Source of the DNA: Sclerodactyla briareus
Lineage: Eukaryota; Echinodermata; Holothuroidea; Dendrochirotida; Sclerodactylidae
Direction: 5' to 3'
Assembly (NCBI GenBank): GCA_026419785.1
Contig: JAODTK010003566.1
Span: 167,273-231,272, forward strand
DNA: 64,000 nt
Shown: positions 36,085 to 48,175 of the stretch, piece by piece
Layout of the letters: every line of letters starts with the position of its first letter
Numbering within the stretch: the stretch's first letter is position 1
Translations under genes and position numbers: made by a program
The notes under the pieces: model-generated
Seen by the model: only the letters and a program-made list of their open reading frames with translations
What the model was told of the DNA's origin: nothing
Database searches by the model: none

Positions 36085-36885
36085 CAGCAAGTACCATCAT
36101 TATCAGGGATGGCAAAACAAAAACGATCATTAATCAGAGATGACAAACAAAAACTATCATACCCAGAGATGCGAAGAGGAAGAAGAAGAAACTATCATTA
36201 CCCAGAGATATGCAAAGAATCATCATTTACTTCAGGGATGCAAACAAACCCATCATTACTTTCAGCGGTGTTGAAAACAAACATCATACTCCGAGATGCA
36301 AACAAACTATCATTACTCAGAGATGCAAACAAACCATCATACTCAGAGAGCAAACAAACATCATTACTCAGGGATTTGAAGCCAACGATCATATCAGAGA
36401 TGCAACAAACTATCATTAATCAGAGATGCCAAAAAACAAATCATCATTACCTAGAGATGTGAACAAAACTATCATTACTCAGAGATGCAAGCAAGCCCAT
36501 ATATACTCAGAGGGGAAAACAAACATCAGTAATCAGGGATGCAAAAAAACTATCATGACTCAGAGATGCAAACAAAACTATAATACTCAGGGAGCAAACC
36601 AACTAGCATTACTTCAGGATGGAAACAAACTATCATTAATCAGGATGCAAGCAAACATATTAAGCAGAGATGCAAACAAAAACTATCCATTAACTCAGGA
36701 TGCAAACAAAACTATCATACTCAGAGATGCAAAAACAAACAAACTATCTATCAGAGATGCAAACACACTATCCATAATTCAGGAGATGCGAAACCAAAAC
36801 TATCATTACTTAGAGATGCAAACAACATCATACTCAGAGATGCAAACAAATCATCATTACTCAGAGAAAACACAACATTACTGAG
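36085..36885. repeat. 27-bp minisatellite, ~28 copies
   Basis: The unit resembles ACTATCATTACTCAGAGATG followed by CAAACAA. It has many indels, so the ORFs through it (up to about 150 codons, with RDANKLSLL-type peptides) change frame. Each unit contains TTACTCAG|AG, a weak acceptor-like sequence. An AG acceptor at 36091 means a coding repeat cannot be fully excluded. Confidence 0.85.
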
Positions 36886-36973
36886 TAATACATAGCAAGC
36901 AGTAGAAGTGTCAATCTAGGCCACTGACTCTCCCTGCTTCATTCTTCTTTTCAGATGTCTGGTGGTTTTCTAG

Positions 36974-37092
36974 CCCTTGGGGGACTTTGTAGTTTTCTCA
37001 CTGCCAGAACAAAGTCTGGTCATTCGCAGCAAATTGAGGGCACCGTTTAAACAAGGCTTTCGAAGATGTGTCGTGTCTGGGCTTGGGAACAA
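36974..37092 (+). CDS. internal exon of the long gene
   Basis: The frame reads PLGDFVVFSLPEQSLVIR then KLRAPFKQGFRRCVVSGLG, with donor AA|GTAAGA. The stronger acceptor (TTCTTCTTTTCAG, exon from 36955) would put a TAG in frame at 36971; the acceptor GGTTTTCTAG at 36973 avoids it and agrees with incoming phase 0. Confidence 0.5.
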
Positions 37093-38295
37093 GTAAGAAT
37101 GTTGTCAGTCCTGAATTATAATTCACTGTTTCAGGGCCATCTTCAATAGGCTTATTTCAATGTGGCTGATAAATATGATTTTCTTCTGCTTGGACCCTGT
37201 GACCATAGTCCATTCCAAAACCCAAATTGATCTGAGTTTATGCTGTGTTCTCGAACATGTTTAGTGCACTATAAATAACTCTAGGTATGATCAGTAGTGT
37301 GTGTGATATGTGTTTGTGTGTGTGAAAAACCTAGCCTGTGGGTCAAATAAAAAATAACAATTAATTGACTCATGATGCAAGTATTTGACGAGACAAATCG
37401 AGCCTAGAGAGAAAAACAGAGCCTAGAGAGAAGTAATTTCACCAAGCCCTCATTCTATGTATAGAAGCCGTCTCATTCTCTTTTTTTTATTTTATTGCGA
37501 TGGCGTAGTTACTGTCGTTAGAGGTTGGGCTTTTGCTGTCTAGGGTACCTGCGTGTTTTTTTAACACCCACCACTACTCCATGAGTCACCTATACCTGGC
37601 TACGGGACAGTCACGTACATTGCGCATGGGTGGGACGACACCAGACACCGGCCCCTCCCAGGCCCTCTGGGCAGCGTTCCATGTATCCTATGTTTCCTAC
37701 TGGCGTGATCTTTCTCTGGTCTCGGCGTATACCTTCATCACTTGGAGTTTGAGGTTTTTATGACTTGACTATACTGCTATGACTCGAGACTTGCCTCAAA
37801 ATAAAAAAAATCAAGAAATCATTGAGTGGGGGGTGTATGCATTAGGTAGGCGATTCACTGCACTCTCAATTTATACCATTGAATCAGTCTTTCCTCGCTA
37901 GAACCTGGTGGATGGACGGGGGAGAAGCACCTACTGCAAACCCCACCTGGCAATCCAAAGCTGTATTTCATAAATGTCCATTGGTGTGTACAGGTTTATG
38001 CTGAGCATGTGACCATAATCTCTGTCGCATCGGATCACTGCACTACTAATCACTATTACTTACCGCTGACCATCCTGAGTGGCAAGCCCTGTGCGGTTTT
38101 CCCCCGGCTGCCGTTTTTTTTTTTTTTTTTTAAATTACCTTTCCCATAGTGTGACGATACCATTGTTCATCATATGCGCATTTTAATTGTAGTTCTCATG
38201 GGACAAGCAATAATTTTACATGCTCCATCCTCATCCATTGCACCTTGCTTTCCTTCCACCCCCCCTCCCTTTCTTTGAGACCTTATTTGTGACAG

Positions 38296-38394
38296 CTCAT
38301 GTGGAGTGTTGGTCAAGTGGGTTGCCAGTGGCACTTTCCCTTCATCCTGCCAGATTTAAGATTGGAATGTTTTACTTAAGCATTGTGTGTACAG
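38296..38394 (+). CDS. internal exon of the long gene
   Basis: The acceptor is TTGAGACCTTATTTGTGACAG with an upstream C/T tract; the donor is the perfect ACAG|GTAAGT. After two bases it reads HVECWSSGLPVALSLHPARF then KIGMFYLSIVCT. The other frames stop. Its incoming phase (1) does not fit the 36974 exon, so at least one exon is missing between them. Confidence 0.6.
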
Positions 38395-38739
38395 GTAAGT
38401 ATCATCCATAGTGAAGTCACACACTACCACTCGGTGTCTCTGGAGCAGATTTGGATAATTCATGATTTACAGTCAGGGAGGGATTATTCCGAGAAGAGAA
38501 ATTGCAGGACCACCCAACGAAAGCACCGGGAGAAAGGAACACCTCCCTGAACCTTAATGCTATCGTTTTGGTAAGGCTAAACAGATAAGAATAACGATTT
38601 GTAGGCAGCCGGTTTTGGGACAGTTCACACAGGACAGGTGAGGACTGTGGCCACAAGTTATAAGAGACATAATGACGGAAGGAAGCCATCTGATGTCTTA
38701 ATTTGGTGAGAGATTCAGTGTGAACAGGCAGTTTCAAGC

Positions 38740-41240
38740 AGAACGATCTCATGTTGAACCGTATGAGCCATGTAGTTGGTGGAATACTGATTAGGGGAGT
38801 TTTTAAATATTGATGCCTCATCTCATCATCTGTTTTACGTATGAATTTATCCCACCGCCTGGTGGGTGCGACGGTTCTTGACAGCTCTCACAGAAGTTCT
38901 CCAAGCAGTGCAGTCCAGTGGAAAAAGTGTTGGGTCGGTTCTCCAATCATTCGGCCTCGCCGGACAGTGTTCAGCCAGGTCTCTTTGTCTCCCTCGAGGA
39001 GCTGACCAGCCACTTGCATATCCGCTCTCCTCTTATACAGCTATAACTACGCTGAACAACCTTGCACCCGTACCAGTCAAGCCTCCTGCTAAGTGGATGG
39101 TCTCCAAGCTGGGAGGTTCAAACTTCATATGGGCAGTCCAATCGCCTTCTTATCTTAGGCTTCAGTACACATCAACTTCAACATCGAGCGGTCATCGATT
39201 GAAGTTAGCAAAGGTTGTTCTTCTTCCAGTTTAATCAGGAGGGTTTGATCCCCAAGCACAGCATTTCTAGCAATCGATATCACACCATCTACCATCTTGC
39301 TAGATTTGCGGGCATCTTCCATCCTTGACCAAACATTTGATCTCATGCTCAACCTGCCTCTTCATATCATTCTTTTTTAGGTCCTTCTCACTTACTTCGT
39401 CAATCCACTTAAAAATACAGTTTTCCTCAGCACAGTGAGCACTATTGCTCCTCAGTACATGCCCGTACCATCACACTCCATTTTGCTACAGATTTATCCC
39501 TTCATTTCTCTCAAACACCATGTATTGCTCCCCATACCGCAATATATGCAAAATTTAGTTATGCCAAGTTTTGAAAGACATTCATATTTGGAAATGTCCA
39601 ATGCCTCAAGCAGGCCACTTGAGGAGAGAACCGATGCATTGTTCTTTGATGTAATCCTTCATACAGATTAAGTGCAGTTTTGTCACAGTTATCGCAGGGC
39701 GAGAGAGTCTCAAGATTGTGCTTGTCAGCATGTTTACGGATGTCGTCTTAATGTGTTGGCGTTTAACTCGGGCAAAGAAAACTAGGCATCATTCGGGGAG
39801 ACAAAGAGGGGAAAGGCCAAAGTTTCCTCTGGTATGTTCATGTTATTTTGCAGTAGATTTTGTAGATTAGAAAGAGGGCATTTTTAGCATAATGGAGATT
39901 GGCCAGTCAATTTATTTGGCAATCAGTCTGAAGGTGTAGATATTAGCTATCACAATTGGTCAGTACTCCCTAGTGTGTGTACTGCAAATAGGTGGTCTCA
40001 TGACCGTATGAAGTCCAGGTAGTTTGGTGACATACTGATTAGAGTTTTAAAATGATTCATCTCATCACATCCCTGTTTTACGTCTGAATTCTCCCCCGCC
40101 TGGTGTGTGGCAACGTTCGTGGCACTCTCACAGAAGTTCTCCAAGCAGTGGCAGTCCAGTGGAAAGTGTTGTTCAGTCCGCAATCCTTCAGGCCTCGCCG
40201 GACAGTGTTCAGCCAGGATCTTCTTGGTCTCCCTCGAGGAGGCTTGACCAGCAGCCACTTTGCATATCCGCTCTCCTCTTATACAGGCATCACTACGCTG
40301 ACATGCCTCTTACCATCAAGCCCCTGCTACGTAGGCTTGTCACCAAGCGGGGAGGTTCAAAACTTCATATGGCAGTCCATCGCCCTTCTTTATCTCGGCT
40401 TCAGTCCACGACACATCAACTTCACCAATCGACCGTTTCATCGATTGAAGTTAGCAAAGGTGTCTGCTTCTTCGAGGTTTAATCCAGGGTTTGTCCCACA
40501 AGACAGGCACTCTTCTAGCAAATCGCCTCACCCATCTACCCACTTGCTAGAATTTTGGGGCATCTCCCCTCCTTGAACGCAACCTTCGATCTCTCTGCCT
40601 CAACCTGCCTCTTCCATAGCATCTTGTTTTCGGTCCTTTCATCTTCCTTCGTCCATGCACTAAACCTACAGTTTTTCCCTCGCACATGATCCTATTGCTC
40701 CCAGGTACATGCCCGTACGCATCACACTCTTGGCCATCGTGTGCGACATATTGTAATCCCCTCATTTCCTCTCAACACCATGTCTTTTTCTCCGTCATAC
40801 AGCAATATATGTGCCAAATTTAGTATGCCAAGGTTGAAAGAACATTCATATTTTGAATGTCAATGCCGCAAGCAGGCACTTGAGAGAGGAACCGATCATG
40901 CTTTGATGTCATCCTTCATTACAGATTAAGGGCAGTTCTTTGTCACAGTTATCCGGAGGGTGAGAGCGTCTCCAACGAGTGCTTGTCAGCATGTACTATT
41001 TCGTCTCATTTTGTGGCTTACCTGCAAGAAAACTAGGCATCATTCGGAGACAAACAGGAAGGCAAAGTTTCCTCTGGTAGGTTCATTGTTTGTTTTTGCA
41101 GTTAGATTTTGTAGATTAAAGATGCGATTTTTTTAGCATAATGATATTGGCATTCAATTTATTTGGCATCAGTCTGAAGGTGTTAGATATTATCTCTCAA
41201 TTAGGTCCCTTACGCCAAGCGCTAGGTGTGTACTGCAATA
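38740..41240 (-). mobile_element. tandem duplication of a ~1.25-kb LINE-derived unit
   Basis: Two diverged copies, about 38740-39990 and 39990-41240, share long colinear stretches (for example CTCACAGAAGTTCTCCAAGC at 38888 and at 40127). A third start appears near 41210. The minus strand of copy 2 reads GRPRRSWLNTVRRGLKDCG, and copy 1 reads YGHVLRSNSAHCAEENC then KWIDEVSEKDLKK, matching the WYGHVLR and GRPxxxW blocks at the end of LINE ORF2. Both copies carry stops. Confidence 0.6.
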
Positions 41241-41499
41241 GGTTGGTCTCTGTACTGTCAACTAGGGGCACACATTGCATTCACCGAAATATTGGCTCGC
41301 TATTGCCTCCTCCTACCACGTGGATGGTAATATCTTAAGCTGAATGCCAGAGGCACCATTGGTGAAGAGAAAGCCTTGGCTTGCTGAGTCACAGCTCTCA
41401 TTATATCCCGCAACACTTTTAGTTTCGGGATATTTATTGTTTTGGGGGTTTCGCGTGTCTGGTCGCCGTCTCTGCCGGCGTAAGCACAATACGTTAATT

Positions 41500-41960
41500 A
41501 ATATAAATCCATTGATCTGAAACTTGGTACACATTTTCGTCCTAGCAAATCTCAGATAATTGTGAAAGTGGTCGTCACTGCATGTCTGCTGTACTCTATT
41601 TTGCAAGTTTAAAACGGAAGAATCGATCGGTCCGATTTACAGAAACCTTTTGGTTTTTGACCAAAATGTCCCTAAAAACATTACAGTGTTTTCAAGGTCA
41701 CCAGAGGTCATATTTTTGGTTTTTTTGTGGAAATACAGAGATAGTCCGATTTACTAATTTGAAACTTGGGTGATTGGGGACACAAGTTGGTCGAAAACAT
41801 GAACTGTAATTTCAATGTCACCAGCGGTCAAATTTGCATTTTATTCTAGATTTTCCAAAATTTGTCGGATCGACAAAAAGAACTTGGAGAATGTGATCTA
41901 CAGTTGGTCCTGAACAACATTTAGGGCAGTTCAAAGTCACCAAAGGTCAATTGAACTCAA
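41500..41960. repeat. tandem array, ~119-bp unit, ~3-4 copies
   Basis: CAAGGTCACCAGAGGTCA, CAATGTCACCAGCGGTCA and CAAAGTCACCAAAGGTCA occur at 41694, 41813 and 41932, each preceded by a diverged GAAACTTGG phrase. Confidence 0.75.
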
Positions 41961-42811
41961 ATTTTAATGTGCTTCCCCCAACGGGTCCACAAAGCCTTTT
42001 TCTGCTGGAATGCCAACGTCATCGGTTTTACCCACCCTCCTGCACATGTCGTCTTCAAAAATGCAGCACACAGGGTTTATCAGTTATATTGCGAATCTGA
42101 CTTGGTTTATTCACTGGTGCTCATCTTACCGTTTAAGCTCCTCTAATTAGTAGTTGCCCCTATTGAATCCTATTAAAACCCTGCCCCCCCCACTCCCATG
42201 CGTATTGACACATCGTCGGGACACCATCTTGTTCCGCCCATAACGAACAAGTCTTTTTCTATCATGCTCAACTTTTCTACCTCTTAATCGTTTAACGATT
42301 TCTGGATCAATGCCTGATTTATTATGGATTTATATTGAACGGTTGAATGCTTTGATTATTATTACATCATTACATCGAAGTCATACGCTATGCCCGACTG
42401 ATTACCTCTTGGTAGAGTGCCTGAAATATCGAGATCAACCCCTAGTGATATCATCCAAATCAAAAAATTCCCTAAATATCTGGGTACTTTGTTGCCCCTC
42501 CTTGCTGAGCCCATATCAGTGAGAGAGACTAAGCAGGAGGAAACAAGTACATTGACATGTGGCAGCTAGTTGTGTAATGTGAATCTTGTCCTTTCTGTCT
42601 GATAGTGTACAGTAATCACGTGGTTTGTTTTCTCCTGTAAAAGTGCAACTATCGTGGTGGTGTCGGGGAGGGGGTGGGGGGGGGGGGGGGTGGAAGCAAG
42701 AAACAGCATCACCTGTCAATGCACAATACCTGCACCAGGAGAAATTCCACTCAGAAACCAATGAGCAATGGGCAACCCCCCACCTTCATATATATCCACT
42801 TCACCCTTCAG

Positions 42812-42978
42812 GAGAGAAGACACCTTCCTTGATGGCTCTGTTTCGTCCACTGAGTTGCCATAACTTCTTCTGGAATGTGGGAGTGTCTGTTTGGGGGGGC
42901 GGGCCTGTGTATTTGTCTGATGAATTGGTGACTGCATGCTTGGGCCATGTTTGTTCATCCAAGGCTTTCAGAGTGAAG
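42812..42978 (+). CDS. candidate internal exon
   Basis: The acceptor is ATCCACTTCACCCTTCAG and the donor AAG|GTAATA. It reads KTPSLMALFRPLSCHNFFW then VYLSDELVTACLGHVCSSK. The frame is also open upstream to another AG at 42738, so the 5' end is uncertain. The neighbouring G14-rich tract (42667-42693) lies outside it. Confidence 0.4.
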
Positions 42979-43162
42979 GTAATACAATGGCTTCCTACCA
43001 CCCCCAAGAACTGCTAGCGATCACGTCACGATTGACCGTTGGGAACCTCCTCTCTCCCCAACCCCCCTACATGGGTTTGTGCTCTTCTTGAGTTTTTCTT
43101 TCCTCCTCCCCTGGCCCGGCGGTGTCCCTGCATAACCTTTTTCAATTCTCTTTCTCTTGTAG

Positions 43163-43318
43163 ATTCAACCCTGACTCGAGCTCGAAAACCAGATCGATGA
43201 GTTAACCTTCCTTATGGACCCATCTGCAAGGCTTACAGCATACGCAGAGGCGAGAAGAAATGTTCTCAGATCAGAGACACGAAGCCGAGGATGCGGAATC
43301 TCAACATGCTCGCTGGGG
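43163..43318 (+). CDS. internal exon with probable indel
   Basis: The acceptor is a strong TTCTCTTTCTCTTGTAG; the donor is GTAGGT. The first codons read best as STLTRARKPDR; the rest reads DELTFLMDPSARLTAYAE then ARRNVLRSETRSRGCG in a different frame. A single extra base near 43195 would join them; otherwise a TGA (43172 or 43196) interrupts either frame. Confidence 0.5.
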
Positions 43319-43639
43319 GTAGGTCTCTGCGTACACAGTCACCTCGTAAGACATTCTGTCTGTGGCCATTTTTTCAGAGACCCATTGTCAACTGGTTTCA
43401 AGCCCCTCCTCTCATTTAGAAGGTCGAAATGGGAGGGACTCTGTAAATGTTACATAGCAAAAAATACTAAAGTACCTCGTGTGGGTGTTGCGGATAATTA
43501 TTCTTGTCAGTAGGATTATTGATTAGAATAAAACTGATAAAAACGAATGAACCAATGCATAGGAGTAGTCGTCCGTCAGTGTGTTATACTGAGAAATATG
43601 GTTGTTGTTTTTTCAATGAACACATCTTCCTGGTGTACC

Positions 43640-43711
43640 CTTATAGACTCATGCAAATTCAACACAGTGTTAGCATTCTCTGAGTATCCTCAGAGCAGAA
43701 AATATCTTTTT

Positions 43712-43754
<43 letters not shown>

Positions 43755-44415
43755 CTTTCTTTTTTTTTTTTTTTCTTCTTTTTTTTTTTTTTTACTCTGA
43801 TTACCTTTATAGACTTATTGCTGATGCTTAAATGTGCATTGCACATTCCACAGTGACAGCATCCTCTGAGTAGTCATCCGAGCATAATGAACATTCAACT
43901 CTGTAATTACTTTATAGACTCATTGCTGAGCTCTAAGTGCATGCACATTCACTCAGTGACAGCATCCCTTGAGTATTCCATCAGAGATGATTAACGCACG
44001 TTTAACTCTGTAATTACCTTCATAGGCCCATGCTGATGCTCTAATGGGGCATGCACATAACACAGTGGACAGCATCCCTGGTATTCATCAGAGCATAATT
44101 ACCATTTACTCTTATTAGACCTTTATAGACTCATGCTGATTGCATGGATTTTCTGCACATTTACACAAGTGGTAGATCCTCTGAGTTTTCATCAGAGCAT
44201 AATTAACCATTTAAACTCTGTATTATCTTATAGCTCATGCTGATGCTTCAATGTTTCTTGCACATTCACCAGGTAGCATCCCTTGAGTATTCATCAAGCA
44301 TATAACATTCCAACTCGTAATTACCTTTATAGACTCATGGCTGATGCTTCAATGTGCATGCACATTCACACATTGGTAGCATCCTCTGAGTAATTCATCA
44401 GAGCATACTTATGGG
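43640..44415. repeat. tandem array, ~105-115-bp unit, ~7 copies, with T tract
   Basis: TTATAGACTCATGCTGATGC and CATCCTCTGAGTATTCATCA recur with many indels. A T-rich tract (about 43707-43793, interrupted by single C) separates the first copy from the rest. Confidence 0.85.
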
Positions 44416-44858
44416 AACAAGCTCTGGTTTAAATACTAGGCCTGCAATGTTTTTGCTTTTAAGCCTTTGAATGTTAGGGAGAGGGGTGGACGATCATTTT
44501 ACAGACCAGAAAGCTAAGCATTTGACAACTGTTTGAGATAGGCATCTGAACACCGCAAAATTATCTGACTGAAAGGGGCATTATATGGGGGTTAGGAGGG
44601 AGGAGAGGGGAGGGTTTTGAAACTTTCTTTCAGCTCTCAATAATTCAACTCAATGTGCAATGATAAATTTTTCAAGTGTTCAGTATAATCTCATATAGTT
44701 GTGCCCTGTTCCTTAAAACATGTGATGTTATTTTGCCCCACGTGTGATTGTCAATTTGTTATGTCAGCCCAAAAACACTGCATCATTACAACTGGAAATG
44801 TGAAATATCATTTATAATAGAATGATAGTATTACCTTCACAGATTCTCCCCCCAATAG

Positions 44859-44911
44859 TACTGCAGGGACAACACCCTGAAAATCAATGAAAGATATGTT
44901 CCAGCAGTTTG
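44859..44911 (+). CDS. short internal exon of the long gene
   Basis: The acceptor is ATTCTCCCCCCAATAG; the donor is GTGCGT. It reads YCRDNTLKINERYVPAV plus two bases that become Trp with the first base of the next exon. An earlier AG at 44842 is possible but puts a stop in every frame. Confidence 0.45.
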
Positions 44912-45948
44912 GTGCGTGTTATGCATTCAGGCTTCTCTTCCATCTCCACCCCCCATCCCACCCTCCCACTCATTTGCCTATGTAGGACGAAGCAATAAAA
45001 AAGTTAAGTTTATCATTCGAAGACACATTAAAAAAAACTTCTTGATTCGGATTCACAAGCTTGATTTCGGACTCACAAGCTTATGGTCTGGAGGGCTTTT
45101 ACCGACTGAATCTAATCCCAAAGCTACTCGCATGTTAACAGTGACTCCCCAAAACCTTGCCTGGGTTCCTATTACACTAACTTTTGCCTCCCTCAATTTG
45201 TAACAACCATCGTCCTCATCCACTCCATAATCTCTGGTTAACAGTCCAAGTATGAGGTTAAAGGACAACTGCAGCTTTGAATTCAATCAGAGGTTATCAA
45301 TCGTGGAGAATGGGAAACCTGTTAACTGTTGGTCCGACCCCCATTTCAACATGATGTTCATATGTGGCGTTATTGGCCTTCAAAAGTTGGTCTCATTAGG
45401 CATAGCAATTCTGGGATAATCCCAATTGTGAATAATGCATGATGTCACACTTGGCGAACCAGCAAGTATTTGTCATGTATTCCTTGTTTCATTCTGTTAA
45501 TATCCACATTTAGCAGAAGTTCTGTGTCATTTCCTCACCAAGGTATACCATCAACACGCTACCAACCCGCTACAGCACTCTTCTTCTCCATAGACTAAAT
45601 GTTTTCAAAGTGAAAATAATGTGTGATTTCATTAAAAACAAGATTGTTTGTCAGGGTTTGCATGTAAGACACCATTTATTTTTAATACGTGCATGATGGG
45701 ATGCTTTTTTGATATTGGTCACCAATACACATGGCATATACTTCAAAGGACTGTAACTCCGTAAGAAGTTTTATAAACTTTGGTTTTGGACTGAAGCCTT
45801 CAGTTTTTTCTCCAGCTAGTATATTAGCCCCTTAATAATTCACCCTGCAGTTGTCTTCTAGGATTGGAAGTGACCAACAATGTAATTTTGTTTCATTTCA
45901 TTCAGTACTCTTCTGTTCAGGTTTTATCTTCTTTTCCATCGTCTCCAG

Positions 45949-46088
45949 GATGATATCACAGCCCTACGATGAACCATCATTGATCAGTCGGTGGTCAGGA
46001 CTATAGAACATTTTGAGGCTGAGCGGAGAATTCTGAGGATGAGGAGGCAAGCAGATTTCAGGGAGCATCAATGATGCTCAACCCACAG
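45949..46088 (+). CDS. internal exon with probable indels
   Basis: The acceptor is TCTTTTCCATCGTCTCCAG; the donor is CAG|GTATTT. It reads, in three successive frames, MISQPYDEPSLISRWSG, then TIEHFEAERRILRMRRQ, then SRFQGASMMLNPQ. Each piece is protein-like, and together they need two one-base corrections. A LINE fragment lies just downstream in the intron. Confidence 0.45.
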
Positions 46089-46109
46089 GTATTTTTTTCG
46101 TGCAAGGAA

Positions 46110-46640
46110 ATACTTCGCCTCACAACAGCTACTTCTGGTTACAAAGCGCAAATTCGCAATCCCTAATGGATTATAATGGTTGCCATATATGGGTTTGGGC
46201 TTCGCATCCTCCCTCAGTGTCCTTGATCGTAATCCAGAGAAGGCCATTAGTCTCATCAACGATGATCATCTTATTCCTCCTTCAGCACCTCTTCCCATCG
46301 CATATCTGTATCATCTCTCTGCTCCTTTACCGCTACTTTTATTGTCAATTTCTCGTCTGAGCTGGGGATGCTGTCCTCCTTTACTTTAGTTACTCGCCAT
46401 ACTCGCTCTTCTTCTTCAGCCACTCATGCGGTTTGCATCTCCCACGTCATCGCGCTGAAACCTATGCTCGCTTCCCTTTTTTTTTCCGTGCACTTTCGTT
46501 GCCTGGAATAGGCTTCCTCGAGATGTATTTCCACCTGATTCAAGAGTAGAATCAACAAGCTGGATTTCTCTCTTCGTTCTTTAGTTTCTTGTGCTTGGGG
46601 TTGCAATTATGGGTTTGCCTTGCTCTTGTCACTTAGTTGA
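46110..46640 (+). mobile_element. LINE reverse-transcriptase C-terminal remnant
   Basis: Pieces in shifting frames match the end of LINE ORF2: MDYNGCHIWVWASHPPSV (cf. MEYxxHIWGGA), LDRNPEKAISLINDDHL (cf. LDRIQRKAxxLI), HLPRHRAETYARFPFF and TFVAWNRLPRDVFPPDS (cf. RxWNxLPxxVFP). It lies in an intron in the sense orientation of the host gene. Dead copy. Confidence 0.75.
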
Positions 46641-46982
46641 AGAAAGGAAAAAAAAAAAAAAGGTACCCACTCCCATTTAGCATCTGGGTTTGAAGTGGGG
46701 GGGGGGCAACCAGGAGGGGGTTTTCAAATGTAGGTTTTACCACAATTAGATAGATCACTGGAGATGCCATTCAGGCATTTTGAGCCAGGAATATTGTTAA
46801 GAGTTTAATGTTGATGGAAGCTCCATTGCCTATTCTTGACAGAGAGCATACATACTCCTGTGTGATTGGACCAGTAGAATAGGCTCGCGATATTCCCAAC
46901 TCGTAGTAAGAGGGCACATATGAGGAGGAGAAAGCCGGAATCTCAACGTGTATGCGTTAACGTTATTAGTATGCTCTTGCAG

Positions 46983-47148
46983 AGATCAGCTTGCAAGGAG
47001 GCATTGAAGGATCTCCGAGATACCAGTCTGATGCATCGGGTCAGGACCCCTCTGAATCTCCGACCTGGAGGAGATCCTTCAAATGGGACGAGCAGGGTCT
47101 TACGTAACAGAGCAGAAACACTTGTTGCTGAGCATTGCGGGATATGAG
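46983..47148 (+). CDS. internal exon of the long gene
   Basis: The acceptor is GTATGCTCTTGCAG and the donor GAG|GTGAGC. The phase-0 frame, matching the end of the 45949 exon, reads RSACKEALKDLRDTSLMH then RVLRNRAETLVAEHC and reaches a TGA only at 47145, three bases before the donor. It could therefore be a terminal exon, or carry a small indel near its end. Confidence 0.5.
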
Positions 47149-48175
47149 GTGAGCTTCTGAATCTTGCATAATTTCAGCTCCATTGAGCTCGTTGAGTCCC
47201 TGTTATATGGGGCGTCATAACATTTAGGCAAATATCAGGAACATAAGGTAGAACACACCCTCACAACTTAACATAGCCACTGTTGTTTGTGATCATAGAT
47301 CCCTCATCATCAGTGAGGTCCTTTGCGATGGTTTACTCTTGATGATGCCATCATATCCCCCCCCTCCTCAACCGGGATAAATCGTGCAGGTTTTTCTAAT
47401 GGGTTGCCTTCCAGTCAACTGTTTCAGGATTGATTAAATTAAAATCATTATATTCAATAGAGGGACCTGATGTCCTCCTTTCCAGCCAACAAAGCTACCC
47501 ATACTGTAGTAATTGTATTGACTGATAAAAAAATCAATGAAGAAAAATCTGTTGAAACGATAGTACAGGTGAAAATTTGTATTCCGTGAATGGATCACCG
47601 GTGGCGAAATGAATATATTTTTGATACGGCAGCCGGCTTTTTTTTAAATTTGCAAACTGATCACTGTCTGTAATTTTGAGCTGTAGTTCTCTTGTAGATG
47701 AGGTATCGAACATGGTAGTCATTTTCAATGTCTTGATGCTTATTTTCTTGAATATTTCAAAGGCTGAATGGATCTCAACTCCAATGCAACCAATTCATCA
47801 CATATTTTCTGATGTAATTGTTGAGAAGTGTGGGGAAATCTGTAAAGTTTTTGTGTTGGCAGAATTCATAATTTTTGGCAGGGGAGTTTCGAAAGATCAT
47901 TCTGCACACTGTATGTTCAATGTTGAACTGCCATCGTTCCCTCATGACCTTTGACACAATATCGTTATCATCTCATTGAACTGTAACTCCGACCTGGCTT
48001 AATAGTTCCAATGAATTTGAAATCGGGATTAACCACTGATTCTGTCATTTTATATGGAAGCATTTAGAAGGCTGGCAATTATTACCTCTATACGATACAG
48101 ATTTTTCTGTTATTAATTGCTATGCGGGTCGATGGCTCTCCTTTCGACCATCTAAGATCTTTCTAAATGCTACAG

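Noticed and set aside
38417..38821. 134-codon minus-strand ORF
   Set aside because: It overlaps the start of the duplicated LINE-derived unit, has no recognisable motif and no splice support. A chance ORF or repeat is likelier.
43547..43831. ORF with a long Phe run
   Set aside because: Translation of the T tract at 43707-43793.
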